A stretch of DNA of 64,000 nucleotides from Strigops habroptila (taxonomy: Eukaryota > Chordata > Aves > Psittaciformes > Psittacidae). The position numbers were made by a program, and so were the translations under genes. The notes under the pieces were generated by a model. The model made no database searches. It saw only the letters and a list, made by a program, of their open reading frames with translations, and was not told the origin of the DNA. The first letter of the stretch is position 1; every line of letters starts with the position of its first letter. Location: the NCBI RefSeq assembly GCF_004027225.2, contig NC_044301.2, positions 21,504,668-21,568,667 of the forward strand. Reading direction: 5' to 3'. Of this stretch, positions 10,588 through 22,571 are shown in pieces.

Positions 10588-10953
10588 CTATATAAGTTTT
10601 ATATAGCAGGCAACAGCATGTAGTTGAGTGCATTGGCTGTTTTCACCCGAAATTACATCCCCTTGAGGGATACATCGGACTTCCCCATCTTCCTGCATTA
10701 CCCACCAAGGATATCCAGGTCCCTGAGCAAAAGCAACCCCACGAGTGGGTTTGCCTTTACCTGAAGCAGGAATAACCCAGACTGTCTTCCCCAGCAAATT
10801 CTTTATGTGCACCACAGGAACTTTATCCCCCTCTGCAGTAAGTAAAAGTTGTGATTGGGCTGGGCCAGCCCTGTTGGCAGATCCCCTAGTGTTGACCAAC
10901 CAGGTGGCTTTTGGTAAATGTGTATCCCAGTGTTTGAAAGTCCCACCACCCAT
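10588..10953 (-). pseudogene. ERV-2 integrase remnant
   Basis: Matches the C-terminal half of the ERV-3 integrase and the ERV-1 copy at 4277-4753. The open frame starts after the catalytic core and lacks the first two catalytic residues. Confidence 0.85.
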
Positions 10954-11247
10954 TGCTCTCAGTGTAGTTTTTAAGAGCCTATTGTACCACTCGATTTTCC
11001 CAGAGGCTGGTGCATGGTAGGAGATATGATATACCCACTCAATGCCGTGCTCTTTGGCCCAAGTGTCTACAAGGTTGTTCCAGAAATGAGTCCCTTTGTC
11101 TGACTCAATTCTTTCTGGGGTGCATCACCTTCTCCTCTGGTGACATTCCAAAATCTTTGCCCTCTGGCCAGTCTATGATGACTTCTAGAATTCCTGGACG
11201 ACTGGGATTTCCTATTCGAGCTCGTTGTGTAATTAGTGCGGCCCACT

Positions 11248-12279
11248 TCATGTAGCATCAGTTGCATGATGTGTAGAGGAGATCCTGCCTTTGAACATCC
11301 AGCCCAGCACAGGCAACCGGGGTGCCAGGAGGAGCTGTGCTTCAGTGCCAATCACTTCCGAAGCAGATCGAACCCCTTCATAGGCTGCCAGTATCTCTTT
11401 TTCAGTGAGAGTGTAGCTGGCCTCGGATCCTTTATATCCCCGACTCCAAAAGCCAAGGGGTCGACCTCGAGTCTCCCCTGGAGCTTTCTGCCAGCGGCTC
11501 CAGGTAGGACCATTCTCCCTGGCTGCGGTGTAAAGCACATTTTTCACATCTGGCCCTGTCCAGACAGGTCCAAGGGCTACTGCATGAACTATTTCTCGTT
11601 TAATTTGTTCAAAGGCTTGTTGTTGCTCAGGGCCCCATTTGAAATCATTCTTCTTCCGGGTCACGTGATAGAGAGGGCTTACAATCAGACTGTAATTTGG
11701 GATGTGCATTCTCCAGAACCCCACAACACCTAAGAAAGCTTGTGTTTCTTTCTTGTTAGTTGGTGGAGACATTGCTGTTATCTTGTTGATCACATCTGTG
11801 GGGATCTGGCGATGTCCATCTTGCCATTTTATTCCCCAAAATTGAATCTCCTGTGCAGGTCCCTTGACCTTACTCTGTTCTATGGCAAAACAGGCCTTCA
11901 GCAGGATTTGGAGTATTTTTTGCCCTTTCTCAAAAACATCTTCTTCCGTATCGCCTCACAGGATAATGTCATCAATGTATTGCAGGTGTTCTGGAGCTTG
12001 CCTCTGTTCCAGTGCAGTCTGGATCAATCCATGGCAGATGGTAGGGCTGTGTTTCCACCCCTGGGGCAGTCGGTTCCAAGTGTACTGGATGCCCCTCCAA
12101 GTAAAAGCCAACTGTGGCCTGTATTCTGCTGCCAAAGGAATTAAGAAAAATGCATTGGCAATATCAGTTGTGGCATCCCCCTTGACTGCCTTTGACTCCA
12201 GTTCATACTGAAGTTCTAGTACGTCCAGTACGGCAGCACTTCTTGGTGGTGTGACTTCGTTCTCCCCTCCTCTTTCCAT
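11248..12279 (-). pseudogene. ERV-2 RT-RNase H remnant in two frames
   Basis: Two open pieces on the minus strand, 12279-11956 and 11793-11248, correspond to the RT palm and to the RT connection/RNase H start of ERV-1. The protease and the first part of RT are missing: the sequence jumps from gag-like DNA to mid-RT near 12280-12300. The RT catalytic Tyr-Ile-Asp-Asp is present near the end of the first piece, just before its frame breaks. Confidence 0.85.
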
Positions 12280-12309
12280 TAGGCTTTCGTACTGGCCTTA
12301 TGGGGCTAT

Positions 12310-13027
12310 TCAAGTGTGAGTGGATTGTTCCTTTGATTCAGCTGCAGTGCCTGCTACTTGGTTTGGAGTGTGCAGCGTCTGCTGTTGGAGTTGGAGTAGC
12401 TGCTGTGCTTGTTGCTTGGGATGGAGCAGCTGCGTTGTGTTTTGCCTTGCCATCAGATCCAGAGACATCTTTTTCCTACTCCTCACAGAGCAGGGCTCTG
12501 TAGGCATAGGCCAAGCCCCAGCACATTGCAGTGATTTTTCCGTCTCTGGTATTGCCAGGACAACAGCACACCTTGTTTAAGTGTTCTGCTAATTTTTCTG
12601 GTTTTTGCATTTGTTCATTCATTTCGCATTTCATTAGAGTGAAATTCCAAAGCACTGGAGGGGCCAACTGGACTAGGAGCTTGCCCATATGATCCCGCTC
12701 ACCCTGCCACTCATGACTTTCCAGCCTCGGGGAAGATCTCTTGGTGATATTCTTAAATAGTAGTTTAACCTTCGACAAGACCCGAGCGCGACCCTGATTG
12801 GCTTCCAAGATCAGACAAGATCGGGCTTTCTCAGCGTGGTATGGCCATGGGTAAAACACAAGTGGCATATTCAGCAACATGCTGGTTCCCAGGAAAAGAA
12901 GCAGGCTGGTTTCAAGGGCATCTAAAGGATATTCAGAATCTTTGAAATTCCCCACATCTACTGTAAATAGCCTGGTGGGGGAGCAGAGGGTGTGAGAGGA
13001 TGTCGCCTTCCTAGGTTGGCCCTCCAA
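12310..13027 (-). pseudogene. ERV-2 gag-like remnant
   Basis: Minus-strand pieces 13027-12476 and 12507-12310 match the ERV-1 gag-like region, including the Cys-rich 'KVCCCPGNT' stretch and 'CWGLAYAYRALL', followed by a Gln-rich remnant where ERV-1 has its Thr-Ala-Pro repeat. The frame is broken between the two pieces. Confidence 0.7.
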
Positions 13028-13400
13028 GGGGGGGGAAAATAGGTGTAATTGTTAAAAATTCCTATTACATGCCTCCCAAAGCATAGAGGTGATGGCCATG
13101 CTGAGAACACATATCAGAGCAGTTTCATGATCAGTAATTCTATTGTATCACAAGACATTGTCATAAAGTACAATGAAACAATAACCTTAGCCCAGGCCCC
13201 CCAGTCGATAAACACTAAAACAGCAAATACTGGCTGCAAGTAAGGTATGATATGCTGAAACTCTGAGACCAAGTGCAACAACTCCAAGAGCAAATAAATC
13301 AACATTGTGACGAGTGACTATTAATCCTAAACAATGAATGTTTATCACAAATACGATTAGACACACTCTGGTCAGATCTGTCGTTATCTCAACCCTTCGT

Positions 13401-13418
13401 GCCCCATGTTGGGCACCA
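13401..13418 (-). promoter_or_regulatory. ERV-2 primer binding site, tRNA-Lys type
   Basis: Reverse complement matches the ERV-1 primer site with one further difference. It lies 8 bases inside the right LTR, as expected for a minus-strand provirus. Confidence 0.85.
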
Positions 13419-13426
13419 AAAGGGAC

Positions 13427-14048
13427 TGTTGTGGTTTAAGCCCAGCCAGTAACTCAGCACCACGCAGCCACTCTCTCCCTCCCCCTTCTTCCTCCCCCTG
13501 CTCCTAGAGGGATGGGGAGGAGAATCGAAAGAATGTAAATCCCATGGGTTGAGATAAGAACAGTCCAATAACTAAAGAATAATACAAAACTACTACTGCT
13601 AATGATGATAAGGGAAATAACAAGGGGAGAGAAAATAAAACTAAAAAGGGAAAGAAAAAAACCCCGACCAAAAATAAACACAAGTGATGCACAGTACAAT
13701 TGCTCACCACCTGCCGACCAATACCCAGCCCAACCTGAGCAGTGTTCTGGGCCTTCTGGATGACTCCCCTCCCAGTTTATATACTGGGCGTGATGTGCTG
13801 TGCTATGGAATACCCCTTTGGCTACTTTGGGTCAGGTGTCCTGTCTCTGTTTCCTCCCAGCTTCCCATGCCCCTCCTCCCTGGCAGAGCACAAGAGACTG
13901 AAAAGTCCTTGATCGGAGTAAGCATTACTTAGCAACAACTAAAACATTGGTGTGTTATCAGCATTGTTCTCAGGCTAAAGTCAAAAACACAGCACTGCAC
14001 CAGCTACTAGGAAGGAGAAAAATAACTGTTACAGCTGAACCCAGCACA
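13427..14048 (-). repeat. ERV-2 5' LTR
   Basis: Full-length LTR beginning TGTTGTGG and ending CCAGCACA on the + strand. It differs from the ERV-2 left LTR at many positions, so this provirus is much older than ERV-3. CTGGGG follows directly (14049-14054). Confidence 0.92.
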
Positions 14049-14332
14049 CTGGGGAAGGAGGGTCTGGGGAGCTGGTGGTGGGGCTTGCTGGGTGTTCTCT
14101 GGCAGTGCTGGTAGGTATGTGTAGGTGTGGGGTCATTACTGGTGGTGCTTGCTGGGACAGCTGGCCCTGAGGGAGTGGGCGCATTGTCCTTTGGGGGCAT
14201 GGGGGTGCCTGGAGGGGACCAGGAGGCTGACATCCCATCCCATGGGGGAGCTGGGGTGGTGGAACCATTCTCTATCGTGGCTGGTATCCCGAGTGGTGAC
14301 TGCTTGGTCTCCATCTCCTCTCATCTCCCATG
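14049..14332. other. GC-rich intronic sequence upstream of first WWP2 exon seen
   Basis: No exon, RNA gene or repeat recognised. The last 30 bases are pyrimidine-rich, as before an acceptor site. Confidence 0.5.
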
Positions 14333-14471
14333 GTGGAGAACTGGTAGCTGACTCTGGACCTGCAGATGGAGAACAAAGGCAGCGTTGTCTCTGGCAGAGA
14401 GCTGATGATTTTCCTGGACGGGCCTGCTGTTGATCTTGGAAGCCCGCCTAATGGCAGTGCTGTGACAGAGG
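14333..14471 (+). pseudogene. WWP2: WWP2 exon, end of C2 region and start of linker
   Basis: From 14366 the frame reads 'MENKGSVVSGRELMIFLDG', matching the segment after the C2 domain, and ends before a GTGAAT donor at 14472. Upstream the same frame continues through 'LTLDLQ' back to about 14333, but TAG at 14345-14347 stands where WWP2 has Gln. The acceptor is uncertain: the pyrimidine tract is followed by CATG instead of an AG. Confidence 0.8.
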
Positions 14472-15241
14472 GTGAATGCCGCCCGTCTCCATATGCATGT
14501 GGCAGCTCTGCACACGAGGTGGTGAGCAGCAGCAGGGAGAGGAGTGGGGCTGAGAGCACCCCCGGCACCCCTGAGCAAGAGTCCCAGTGCCAGCAGCCAC
14601 CTCCTCTCCCAGGTGAGGCTTTGGCCCCTGCCCGCCCCACCTTGCACATGGGCTCCTGTGGGAGCAAGCGTGTGGTGGGGCAGGAGTGGGAGCATCAATA
14701 GGCTCACACCCTGCCTCCATGATGGCGTGAGAGGAGAGGTGCTGCTCCAGGTGCTCCACCAGCTGCACCTGTGGCTTAGCCCCTTCCTTCACTGTCCTGT
14801 GTGGACTGGGGAAACGGCTTCTGTACTTAACGAATCCAGAAAAGGGCTCCTTGTGGCAGAGTGTGTGTGGAGACATCAACTGATGTCTGCTAGGGGAGTG
14901 AGCAGAGCTTGTGCTGGACACGGGCTGGTGCATCGCTTTCCCTTGGCTCCTTCTCTTCCTCACTGGGAGACGAAGCTGATGAAATCTGGGAATCTTTAAT
15001 GTGGCTGCTCTCTGGTGTTGCCAGTTCTGCAAAGTCCTACATTTACCTTCCCTGGTGCTGCACTTGGAGTTGCGGGGTGCTGTAGGGATGGGCTATGCCA
15101 TGGCATGGCAGTGGGCAAGGAGAGCACCTCAGTGCAAAAGCAGGGGGTTCTTGTGTGCTGCTGGGTCCCTTGTGGAAGGAGGAATGGAAGGAAGGAGGGT
15201 AGAACCAGTAGGTGTCTCAGTCATTTTCTTCACCCATTCAG
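14472..15241. other. WWP2 intron, nothing recognised
   Basis: About 770 bases, GC-rich, no repeat or RNA gene recognised. Open frames here have no homology that I know. Confidence 0.5.
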
Positions 15242-15338
15242 GGTCCCAGCTGTCTGGACGGGACCCCAGCAGCATGGCTGCAGCCATGGAGGGCAGACAC
15301 CAGCCTCCCAGTACAAACTGCTTTGGAAGCAGACCAAG
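15242..15338 (+). CDS. WWP2: WWP2 exon, linker (intact)
   Basis: Acceptor TTCAG at 15237-15241, donor GTAAGG at 15339. In phase with the previous exon it encodes a linker segment ending 'RHQPPSTNCFGSRPR', a block well conserved in WWP2. No damage seen in this exon. It ends in phase 2. Confidence 0.85.
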
Positions 15339-18300
15339 GTAAGGGTCCTGTGCTGGCAGCACCTCTCAGTCCATTAATCAATGGTTGCTGCAGTCTTGAG
15401 GCAGCTGAGAAGTGTCTAGATTGTCCTTGTGCAGCAGATGCCACTCGATCTCCCAGTGAACCCCAGCAAAGCAGCCCAGAGAAGGTTTGGAGCAGGCCAA
15501 CCTCCTTGATGACAGCAGAGCTGGGAGGTGCTGGGGGTGGTCATACAGCCAAGGTGCAGCTGACCTGAGCCTCTCTTGAAGTATTTGTTTCTCAAGGAAT
15601 ATCAGGTCTGTGATGGCCCAGACAGTTTCCACCGGTTGCTCTACTGGCAGCCAAAGGAATGGTCCATTGGGGAGATGTGGGGCAGGCTGTGACCAAGTAC
15701 AGCAGTTGGTCTGCAGGGGTCCCTTCACATGGGGGTTACAGGCACCCTAGATCTTGCCTCAAGCAAGGCACTGGGTCAGGCTGGGAAGCCCAGTGCCCCT
15801 CCGGGTGATGGTCACAGGGGGACACTTCGGAAGGTCCGGGGAGAGTAGGAGAAGCAGACCAAGCAAAGCTGCAGGGAAATAACAGCTGCTTCCAAAGGAA
15901 ATGAGCTGCTTGGGCACCAGGCCATCCTGTGCCTGGCACAGTGCCCTTCCTTGCCTTCTCGCTGGGCTGGAGTGGCTCAGTGCTGCTCCTTTTGGAGCTG
16001 TGGTTATTGAGAGACACGTCACACTGTCAACATGGCATTGAATTTAACACCTATTTATATTTCCAGAGCATGGCAGTGGCCTAGTAGCCTATACAGATGT
16101 TCTGGTTAGAAGTGTGCCTGTAGAGAGGGCTCCTGCAGCCTGCCTGATGAGAGGTTCCGCATGGCCCCAGGCTTAGGAGCACTCTCAGCAACAAGCTCCA
16201 CACCTCTTCTGCACCTCCTTCTGCCAGGCACATACAAGAGATGAGTGAAGGGGAGAAATGTTTTTGACTCTAAAAAGAGACCCTGTCCTTCCATATTGTG
16301 TGTTTGTCTCACACACAAGGAGGGAGTGGGATGGGAAATTGGGAGCAGGTTGCTGAACAGTTTGTGCCCTTTTGTTGTGGTTGCTCCTCTTGATTCCTGC
16401 TGTTCAGGTGTTAAAGCCTTCTACTAAGGGGTGAGAGAGTGCTCAGTGTCCTGACAGGAGCTGGACTTTGCAGCCACTTAGCATCTATCAGTAGGTGCTA
16501 GAAAGCATGTAAGGAAGTTGTAGTCTGGGAGGCTCAGCCTGATAATTGCTTGCTTCTGATTCCCAACTGCTTTCCCATGGTCTGTAAGTAGTTTTTGCTT
16601 TTGTTGTCCTCTTGACCTGTGAGTGTGCAAGATAAGTGTGGTGAGGTTTGGCCAGTACTTCTGCAGGGGACCTTCAGAGACCTTCCAGGTGTGCTCGCAA
16701 TCATTAAAAATCCCATGGCTGCTCTGGCATGGGAAACTGCCTTGCTAGTTTCCAATTCATCCTGCACTCACCTGAATTTAGGGTTGTTCTGGACATAACT
16801 CCACAGTTTGCTGTAGTACTGCTACACAGGGAAGAGCACTGCTGCTGTATGTACCTACCGTGGAGGCAGCTGCCTTCTCCGGAGTAGAGTATGGGTCCTT
16901 TGCGCTTGGGAATGCTGTTTGATGTTTGCTCTGTTTATACACAGAGCCATGTTTATTTTCATGGGCTTGGTGATGGATGCTGGCAAATTTGCTCATAGGC
17001 AGGATGGAAAGAAAAGGGTCATTCTTTGCTCCTCAGCTATTTCTACGCTGTCCCCTCAAGGGAAACTGCTTGGTCAGGACTTCTCTTTCTTCTCCTGAAC
17101 AAATGTCATCTTGGGATTTGCTGCTAATCTTGGTGATGGGGTGTGAAATTCCACAGTCCTCTGTGCAGAGAGAAAACAGAGCCCAGAGGTCCCCAGCTGA
17201 GAGCTGGTGCTGTGGGTGCCAAGAGAGTTGCCACAATCCCCAGTTTGTCTTGTGGTGGCTCTTCTGACAGCAGGGAATGAAGTAGCCTGATTTGCTGCTC
17301 ACCCTAAGGAGAGGCTCCAGCTGCTGAGCCATGTTGGTGTTACGATCTAGGCATGGCTGTGAGAAACTGCTGTCACCTGTCATGAGCTCATGCAAGCTCC
17401 AGTGATTTCTTCAGTGCAGCATCCTTTGCTTTCTGTGCTTGTGTGATGTCCACAAGTTACCTCTCAGTTGGCAATGGGCATGAGCATCCCTGAGGGTCGG
17501 CAGGAGACACTCCTCTGAGTCCCTCAGATGAAGCATTTCCCTTCGTGAGACCCCTTGCTCTGCAAAGCCCCACGTGTGGGTGCAGGATGTCCCCAGGCAT
17601 GTGGCTTCTGGTGTGACACAGCAACGACAAAAGGCTGTGATCACCAGTTGCAGCCCCGGCACAGGCAGAGGGGAAGCAGGCAGTGCCACATGGCAGGTGT
17701 GCTGCCTGCTGCTGTGGGGGGGCTGCTCAGGGCCTTGGGGAACAAGCTGGGAGATGGGTCTTGGGTCAGCTGGAAGGGGGTGGGTAACAGGAATAAACTG
17801 GGTTCAGGGTTTTGGAGCCAGGCACCTCTTTGGCTGCACGTCCTGCTGCCATGGGGCGAGGGGCTGTTCTACCCCAGCTCCAGGGTGATGCTACATCGGT
17901 GCCACCTCTGTTCCAGGCACTGCAGGCATGAGGGCTGGGTTCTGGGGACATGGCTGCCTACTCCCCCCTTTGCAGGCATAGGGGGAATTTCTCAACTCCA
18001 TGTTTCAGGAGCTGAGCCCCTCCTGCCCACGTGGGGCCAGGGTTCTCCTGGTTGTGTTTCCCGGTGGTTGTGCCCCGATTCCCCGCAGCCAGCACTGGCT
18101 CCTGGCTGCGTGTGCTGCCCTCCCTCTGGCTGCAGTTTGGGATCTGGCGTGCCGCGGGAGACCGAGACTGGTGCTGCCACCTCTGCTGGCATCTCATGTC
18201 AAGACCTTCTGGCCACTGCAGTGGGAGGAGGTGGCCGTTCCTGGGTTTCATGTCCAGGCCCCACATCAGTGTTGTGGTGTGGGGGCTCTGCCTTGGCAGA

Positions 18301-19737
18301 AGGTGGGGAGCCAAAAGGTTGATGTCTCCCTGGCTGACACCAGTTTCCTCTTTGGCATCATCTGCTCCCTCTGCCTCCAGCCCAGGAGGGGAGATGGGGC
18401 AGAGCATGCGATGGGGCAGCCATCCCAGGTCCCCAGGTGATGGGGCACAGCAGGGGTCTTGTCAGCTGCCTGGGTAATGGGCTGCCCTCTGCACGCCCCA
18501 TTTTGTCCTACCAGCATGGCTGCAAGAGGCTGTTCCCATCTGTGCTCTGCCTTGTTTTCTCCCCACTCCTATTTTAGGAGCATGTTCCCAGACCCACTGC
18601 TCTCACGTGGCCTTGCTGGGTTTGTTTCCACATGTCTATTAAAAGACAATTCCCAGATGGGAGCACTCATAGGAGGGCTGGGCTGGGTGGCGGGCTGCCT
18701 AATTCAGGCCTGGTAACCCTGTGTGGCCAGCTGGCAGCCTGGAAACATCTTGTTTTGGTTTCTAAAAGCTCTCCGGACAGCTCTGAGCAAATCTGTGCTG
18801 AGAAGGGCAGGGACCAGATCCATCCTGTTCCTTGGGCGCTACTCCCAGTGGGACCAGCTCCTGCAGTGGTACCACCTGCCCCGCTCCCCTCTGGCCGGGG
18901 CTCTGGGGGCCGTGCTGCCTCCCAGCCTTGCCATGGGGTGAATGTGGGGAGGTGGGTCCTGGCCAGCTTTTGGGAGGTGTGTGGTGACACTGTGCCCTGC
19001 TGAGCCCCATGGATGGGCAATGAAGGGCAACCTTCACATCCTGACTGGGGGAAGAGGAGCCTGTTCTGCACCTGCAGCTGCTCCAACTCCCCAGGTGCTG
19101 GTGGACGAAGCAAACCCCCAGCACATAGTGATGCCCTGGGGGTAGCCAGGGTTTCTGGGGTGAGTTCACTCTCTGAGGAACCCCTTTGCAGGGCTGCCCT
19201 CCTGAGAAGGTCTGGAGCAGGTCAAAGCGACCTCGGCAGCTCCTGCTCATGGGCTGCTCTGCCCATGGCTCTGATCTATTTTTGACAACCATCTCCTGCT
19301 TTCCCATGTCTCCATGTCTCCTTCCTGTTCCAGCCCTTCCTCTGCCCACTGTTGTGAGCTGCTTCCCAAAGAGAGCCGCTTTGGAGCCAGTGGGAGGAAC
19401 CAAGGGCTTGCTGGAGCTGGTGAGGGTGGCATGACTGATATTGCACCCTGTCACTGCCAAGCTTCTGTCCCCTCCCAGCTCCAGCCCCGAGATGTGGGGA
19501 CAGTTTGCAAGTTTTGCCCTTTTAAGGGGAGGACTGGGGCAAACAGACTTCCTCATCCCTGCGGTCCTCATCTTCTGTGGTCACTGCCCTGGGCTACGAT
19601 CCTGGGTAGAGGTGGCCAGGCTCCGCCTCTGCTCCCCTGGCCCCGGATGCAGCATTGCAGCATTCCCTCCCCCCCCCCCGCCCCGGCCCTCTCCCCGCTT
19701 GCAGTAACAACCAGGCTCTTCATGAACGTGAAAACCC

Positions 19738-19825
19738 AGCCTTTTGGGTTGGAAGGGACCTTAAAGATCATCTAGTTCCAACCCCCTGCCACGGGCAGGG
19801 ACACCTTCTGCTAGAGCAGGTTGGT
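19738..19825 (-). repeat. CR1 3' tail fragment
   Basis: Antisense copy of the CR1 3' terminus (GGTTGGAAGGGACCTTAAAG, then the 'ccaaccccctgcc' block), the commonest CR1 remnant in birds. Confidence 0.85.
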
Positions 19826-21119
19826 CTTGCAGTGCCTGGGAATTTCCTCCCTGGGAATTAATTGATTTGTATTGATTTTACTTTTGATAAGCTGGGCAGC
19901 TCCACAGAGTGCACTGGTAGGATCTGTTCTGCCTGTCGTGAATAATTTCTATGGCTCCTCTCTGGAGTCTCCCTGACAAAAAAGGCTGCATCCAGCTCCA
20001 GGTTTTTAAAAGGGTGGACTTTTTTCGGGGTTGGGAGCATTCAGCAGAATTTGCCCATCAGTCTTTAGTGAAAATGTTTTGGGCTCTTTGCCCCCTGAAG
20101 TGGGGAGAGCAGCTGTCTTGAGCACCAGAGAAGGCACAAACCCACCCCTTGAAAGGGGGCTGATTCTTGCACCAGAGGGTATTTTTTGAAAGGTATTTAT
20201 GTCTTTTCTTGGGTTTGTCCACAAAGCCATAAATCCTTTGTGGAGCAGGGACTGGGACCTGCCGAGTGCCTGACTGTGAAGCCACAGGCAGATTATCTGT
20301 TTTCCTTCTCTGGCTCTTGTGGAGCTGGCCAAGCAGTGCAGCATCTCCTGCTCCTCTGCACTGCTGCTGCAGGCAGCACTGTCCTTTCTTTTCCTTTTGT
20401 CAGAGACCTGGAAGGAGAAGCAGAGCGCTTCATTTTGGATAGAAAGAAAAGTTTTGTTCAACCCAAAAGGAAGATTTTATTTATTTATTTTCATTTCACT
20501 GGAAAAACCTGGACCAATATAATTTCACTTTTGCCAAACCCCATTTTGGGAGGGGCGGAGCAGAAGGCTGATGTGAAATGCTGCCTTTCAGCTCTAGCTC
20601 CTGGTCCTGCTTCCTTCCCTGGGGCTGTGACTGGTCTCTGGTTTGGTGCAGTGCTGTACCAGGTGTGAATGTGTTGTTCTGTCCCCTGTGCCCACCCAGC
20701 CCTTCCTGGTGCCCTTGCTGTGTGGGGGACACTCCCTCAGGCTGTGGACAGAGGTTTTTGTTCCCGAGTACAACTTGGCTCCTTGGCTTTGGTTTTAAAA
20801 CATGTTTTATTGTCCCAGCCCCAGCCTCCCCAGTGGCTTTATGACTGTGCTGTCTTCATCACTGTTTACCACTCACCCAACCTCTGTGTCTCCCGCAAGT
20901 CCTGTTGGTGATGATTTTACACCGGAGGATGGGAAGATTTCGGGTGGCTGGGATTAATGCTGACACCCTTACTTGTGCTCTGTTGGAATGCCTCTAGAAA
21001 CCAACCTCTTCCTCCTCAGTTTGGTACATTTTGGTGACATTATCATGTTTTTTGAGCAGACTGTTGTAAGAATGTTCTCCATTATGTTTGTCACAGCTGT
21101 AATTTCATCGGACAATAAA

Positions 21120-21370
21120 AGGAGATTATTTCAAGGCATGTTTTCTCCATAGCCACACTGTTTAGCCCTAGCTGTGTTCCCCTGGAGCCCTTCCTTATCA
21201 GGTGAACTTTGGATCAGCTTTTCCCCTGCTTTGTCCAGGACTGAGATCAAACTGATCACAGTGTAGTTACCTGGGTCATTCTGCAGGTTCCCTTTGAAGA
21301 CTGGCACAATGTGATTGAAGCTTCTAAAATTGCCCTTTTCCAAGGCTTGCTAGAAATGAGTAGCAGTCAG
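21120..21370 (-). repeat. old LINE reverse-transcriptase fragment
   Basis: On the minus strand the frame 21343-21131 reads 'IVPVFKG...DPGNYTVISLISVLDKAGEKLI', which aligns with the RT block 'ITPIFKKG...DPGNYRPVS' of the CR1 at 8359-9258. It is clearly more diverged than that copy, so it is an older insertion. The edges are approximate. Confidence 0.75.
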
Positions 21371-22377
21371 AGACCTCCTCAGCTCAGTCTTGCAGGACTC
21401 TGGTGGAAGTTGGTTGCTGTGAGCCTGCTGACCTGGAAGTCTTCATTGCCTGTAGGTGCTGTCTGAGGGGCTTCTTTATTTGCTGATGCTGTGTACCAAG
21501 ATTTCTCTGGTGCTGCAGGATGATGTCCTGCTACCCTCCAGCTGAAAAGCAGAAGTGTCCTGAGCAGTTTGCCTCTTCTACAGAGTGTTTGTAGTTCTTC
21601 AGTCCCCTGTCTGTGGGGGTTTATACTGTTTTGAGGCTTTTTCCTACAATACTTCTAAATACTTGGGCTTGTAGACACAGATACTTCGCTTAGTTTTCTG
21701 TGTTTCTCAGGTCTAACTTGTGGAGCTCCGTCTGCATCCCTTACTACTTTGTTACTTGTTGCTGGTTTGTTTTTAATGCTTTTGCATTGCCACTGAAGCC
21801 AGGATGTCTTGTGGCAAAAGTTATCCTCTGCTGGACTGCCAAGTCTCAGGGTTTTTGGTTATCTAATAAATGTTCATCAAACAAATTCCCTTTCAGTTTT
21901 CTGGTCCACATTTTCTATCTTATCAGTTTGCTTTGTAATTTCCCTTTGCTTTGTCTCTTCCCCTTCCCTTTTCCAAAAGCTCAGTGGAATCCAGCAACAT
22001 TTAGCTCTTACCAGTGCAGCTGACTTGCTGGGCCTGGGCTTCCCTCTGCCTGGGAGGATGCTGCACCAGCAGTTTCTGAGCTCCTGCTTGTACCTGAATT
22101 CCCAACAGGCACACAGTGTGTTTGCAAGTTGCAGAAGAGATACTGAGCTTTTTTCTTGGGACAAAGGCATTGGCAGTGGTTCCCAGAGGGATCTGACTGC
22201 TGGGTGAAGGAGGTGCTGCCATTGCTGCAGGCTGGGAGCGTTACAAGTCCTGTGTTTGGGTGGTAGTGGCTGCCACCCACCACGGGCTCTGCTTCCAGTG
22301 CTGCATGGGTGCAGTAGATCAGCCAGGACCCCATTACCCTTTCTGGGTGCTGACATCTCTGCTCTCTGCCTTTCCAG

Positions 22378-22571
22378 TGAATGGAGATGCAGTGGGTGCT
22401 GCAGACATCGAAGAGGAAAGGCCAGCAGCGGGAGCAAGCGTAGCTGATGGCTCTGTCACTCCTGCCCTTCCTGCCTTGACCAGCTCTGTAAAGGCAGAGG
22501 AGACAGCCTCCAGCTCCAGTGCCCTGCCAGCCCGGGCAGTGGTGCTGGCCCTTGGATGCTCTGCCCCCTGG
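22378..22571 (+). pseudogene. WWP2: WWP2 exon, linker up to WW1 (frame mismatch)
   Basis: Acceptor TTTCCAG, donor GTAAGT. The incoming frame reads 'VNGDAVGAADIEEE...' through a Ser/Ala-rich linker. The last residues before WW1 ('DALPPG', leading into 'WEQRELPNG' in the next exon) are in another frame. The 194-nt length leaves the wrong phase, which suggests one extra base, probably in 22545-22556. Confidence 0.75.

Larger units (their letters stand above)
6125..14048 (-). mobile_element. ERV-2: damaged provirus on minus strand, interrupted by a CR1 LINE
   Basis: Same family as ERV-1, inverted. The 5' LTR is on the right (13427-14048), the primer binding site at 13401-13418, then gag, RT, RNase H start and integrase remnants towards the left, and the 3' LTR (6125-6711 plus 10069-10113) split by the CR1 insertion. 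It shares the RNase H-integrase deletion with ERV-1. It also lacks the end of gag, the protease and the start of RT (junction near 12296). Without the CR1 it is about 4.6 kb. Confidence 0.92.
15339..22377. other. large WWP2 intron; one expected linker exon not found
   Basis: About 7 kb. It contains a CR1 tail (19738-19825) and an old LINE RT fragment (21120-21370). Human WWP2 has one more linker exon (Thr-His-Arg-His... to Asn-Gly-Thr) between the flanking exons. I did not find it, though it may be present in diverged form. Confidence 0.5.

Noticed and set aside
17555-18477. Long overlapping open frames on both strands, up to 255 codons
   Set aside because: High-GC intron of WWP2. No recognisable domain, no splice-consistent exon, Trp/Cys/Gly-rich composition typical of random GC-rich frames.
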